In this document: positions 5,374 through 5,704 of the stretch, one piece after another | Layout of the letters: every line of letters starts with the position of its first letter | Numbering within the stretch: position 1 is the first letter of the stretch | From: CALARM01 sp964431735 | GTDB lineage: Bacteria; Vulcanimicrobiota; SpSt-956; JAKJGF01 | NCBI GenBank assembly: GCA_964431735.1 | Contig: CAYSLJ010000268.1 | Location: 1-5,704 of the forward strand | Length of the DNA stretch: 5,704 nt | Direction: 5' to 3' | Program-made: the position numbers and the translations under genes | Notes under the pieces: generated by a model | Seen by the model: only the letters and a program-made list of their open reading frames with translations | Databases searched by the model: none | What the model was told of the DNA's origin: nothing

Positions 5374-5424
5374 AAACTGGAATATAAAAATTGTAAAAAT
5401 TAAAAATTATTAAACATTCAGTTT
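5374..5424 (-). terminator. Weak terminator-like stem upstream of the pilT promoter
   Basis: Reading leftward, AAACTGAAT (5424-5416) pairs with ATTCCAGTTT (5383-5374) with one bulged base, around a 32-nt loop, and a run of Ts follows directly. It could stop leftward transcription before the pilT promoter. The stem is AT-rich and the loop is long, so support is modest. Confidence 0.25.
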
Positions 5425-5457
5425 CTATAAAACTATTATCTCATATCCGAGTATAAC

Positions 5458-5523
5458 ATGGTTTTACGGTTTTTCAAAATATTACTTCCTATAACTTTAT
5501 TGGCATGGTTCGCTCTGAGATAA
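5458..5523 (+). CDS. Possible 21-residue hydrophobic membrane peptide
   Basis: ATG at 5458 to TAA at 5521-5523 encodes a 21-residue peptide starting MVLRFFKILLP and ending TLLAWFALR: a hydrophobic stretch with basic residues at 4, 7 and 21 and one Trp. This is the look of small single-span membrane peptides, including type I toxins. Against it: no good ribosome site (only GAG about 7 nt upstream), a weak promoter (TATTAT at 5434-5439 with a poor -35), and the fact that T-rich DNA readily yields hydrophobic short ORFs. Confidence 0.2.
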   Translation: MVLRFFKILLPITLLAWFALR

Positions 5524-5564
5524 AAAATATCCTTTGAGCAGGTAAAAGAATGTGGATAAAGAAA

Positions 5565-5609
5565 AAAATCCTTAAGATTAAAAAAAATTTCTAGAGAATT
5601 AAGGATTTT
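5565..5609 (-). terminator. Rho-independent terminator-like hairpin, best on the minus strand
   Basis: AAAATCCTTAA (5565-5575) and TTAAGGATTTT (5599-5609) are exact 11-bp reverse complements around a 23-nt loop. Read leftward, the 3' arm continues into more Ts (a run of seven, then CTTT), as an intrinsic terminator does; read rightward, only four Ts follow GGA. It would end transcription entering from the right, such as from the IS-edge promoter, before it reaches the pilT region. Confidence 0.5.
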
Positions 5610-5639
5610 ACAATGAATAATTATAATTCAACCGAGTCA

Positions 5640-5669
5640 ATTATAATGTACCCATAAAACTAGACACAA
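5640..5669 (-). promoter_or_regulatory. Candidate outward hybrid promoter at the IS edge
   Basis: On the minus strand, TTGTGT (5669-5664) lies 18 bp from a perfect TATAAT (5645-5640). The -35 falls inside the putative IS terminal repeat and the -10 in flanking DNA, so the insertion may have assembled the promoter. The predicted start is near 5633; the transcript would meet the hairpin at 5609-5565 after only about 70-80 nt. Confidence 0.35.
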
Positions 5670-5704
5670 AAATGGGAAGGATTAAGTTTCAATAATTATG
5701 AGAA
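5647..5704 (+). mobile_element. Putative left end of an IS3/IS150-type insertion sequence, cut by the window
   Basis: TGTACCCATAAAACTAGACAC (from 5647) has the look of IS3-family, IS150-group terminal repeats: it starts with TG, has a TGTACCC-like tip, and has an internal AAACTAGACA resembling the AAGTTGGACA-type segment. A purine-rich GGGAAGGA (5674-5681) and an ATG at 5698 (ATG AGA) follow at about the distance where orfA begins in such elements, although that spacing from the GGAAGGA is long (about 16 nt). Only 58 bases are visible, with no transposase sequence, so this rests on resemblance from memory. Confidence 0.4.

Larger units (their letters stand above)
5321..5646. other. Intergenic region upstream of the pilT promoter
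   Basis: About 325 very AT-rich bases with no recognised gene. They contain a weak long-loop stem (5374-5424), a tiny hydrophobic ORF (5458-5523) with no good ribosome site, a partial stem around 5512-5539, one consensus DnaA box TGTGGATAA (5551-5559), and a terminator-like hairpin (5565-5609). No tRNA, CRISPR array or known riboswitch was recognised. Confidence 0.6.

Noticed and set aside
5550..5594. 14-codon plus-strand ORF encoding MWIKKKILKIKKNF with a weak AGG upstream.
   Set aside because: Lys/Ile content is expected from A-rich DNA, it runs into the terminator-like hairpin, and nothing supports translation.

Overview
This is an AT-rich bacterial window (roughly one third G+C by eye, standard code). 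The genes present are a type IV pilus retraction ATPase, a HEAT-repeat/receiver-domain fusion, a 12-repeat TPR protein and an Hfq-like Sm protein. They fit a free-living or environmental bacterium with type IV pili, but nothing here fixes a phylum.

Layout from right to left, following the main transcription direction (minus strand). The right edge (5647 onward) looks like the left end of an IS3/IS150-type insertion sequence, cut off by the window. Positions 5321-5646 are mostly non-coding, with hairpins, one consensus DnaA box and a possible tiny hydrophobic ORF. A strong sigma70-type promoter (5292-5320) then drives a minus-strand operon: a 12-codon leader ORF, pilT (5214-4075), an unrecognised 124-residue gene 9 nt downstream, the HEAT-receiver gene (3618-2818), and after a 197-nt structured gap the TPR gene (2620-1385). 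Convergent with the TPR gene, one base apart, lies a plus-strand Hfq-like gene (1111-1383). It has a long structured leader and is divergent from a minus-strand SAM-dependent methyltransferase (830-51).

PilT powers pilus retraction. The HEAT-receiver protein is a response regulator with no DNA-binding output, and the TPR protein is a likely scaffold. Together they make a plausible pilus or motility control module, but that link is inferred from gene order only. The Hfq-like protein suggests RNA-based regulation nearby, and several leaders in the window carry hairpins over or next to translation start signals.

Most notable points: (1) the only strong Shine-Dalgarno before pilT cannot serve pilT; it serves a GTG-started leader ORF that overlaps the pilT start. 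(2) The Hfq-like protein keeps the Lys-His of the Sm2 motif, lacks the usual proximal-face Gln, and has its charged tail at the N-terminus instead of the C-terminus. (3) A 6-bp hairpin overlaps the TPR ribosome binding site. (4) The putative IS end appears to build a hybrid outward promoter that points into a terminator-like hairpin.
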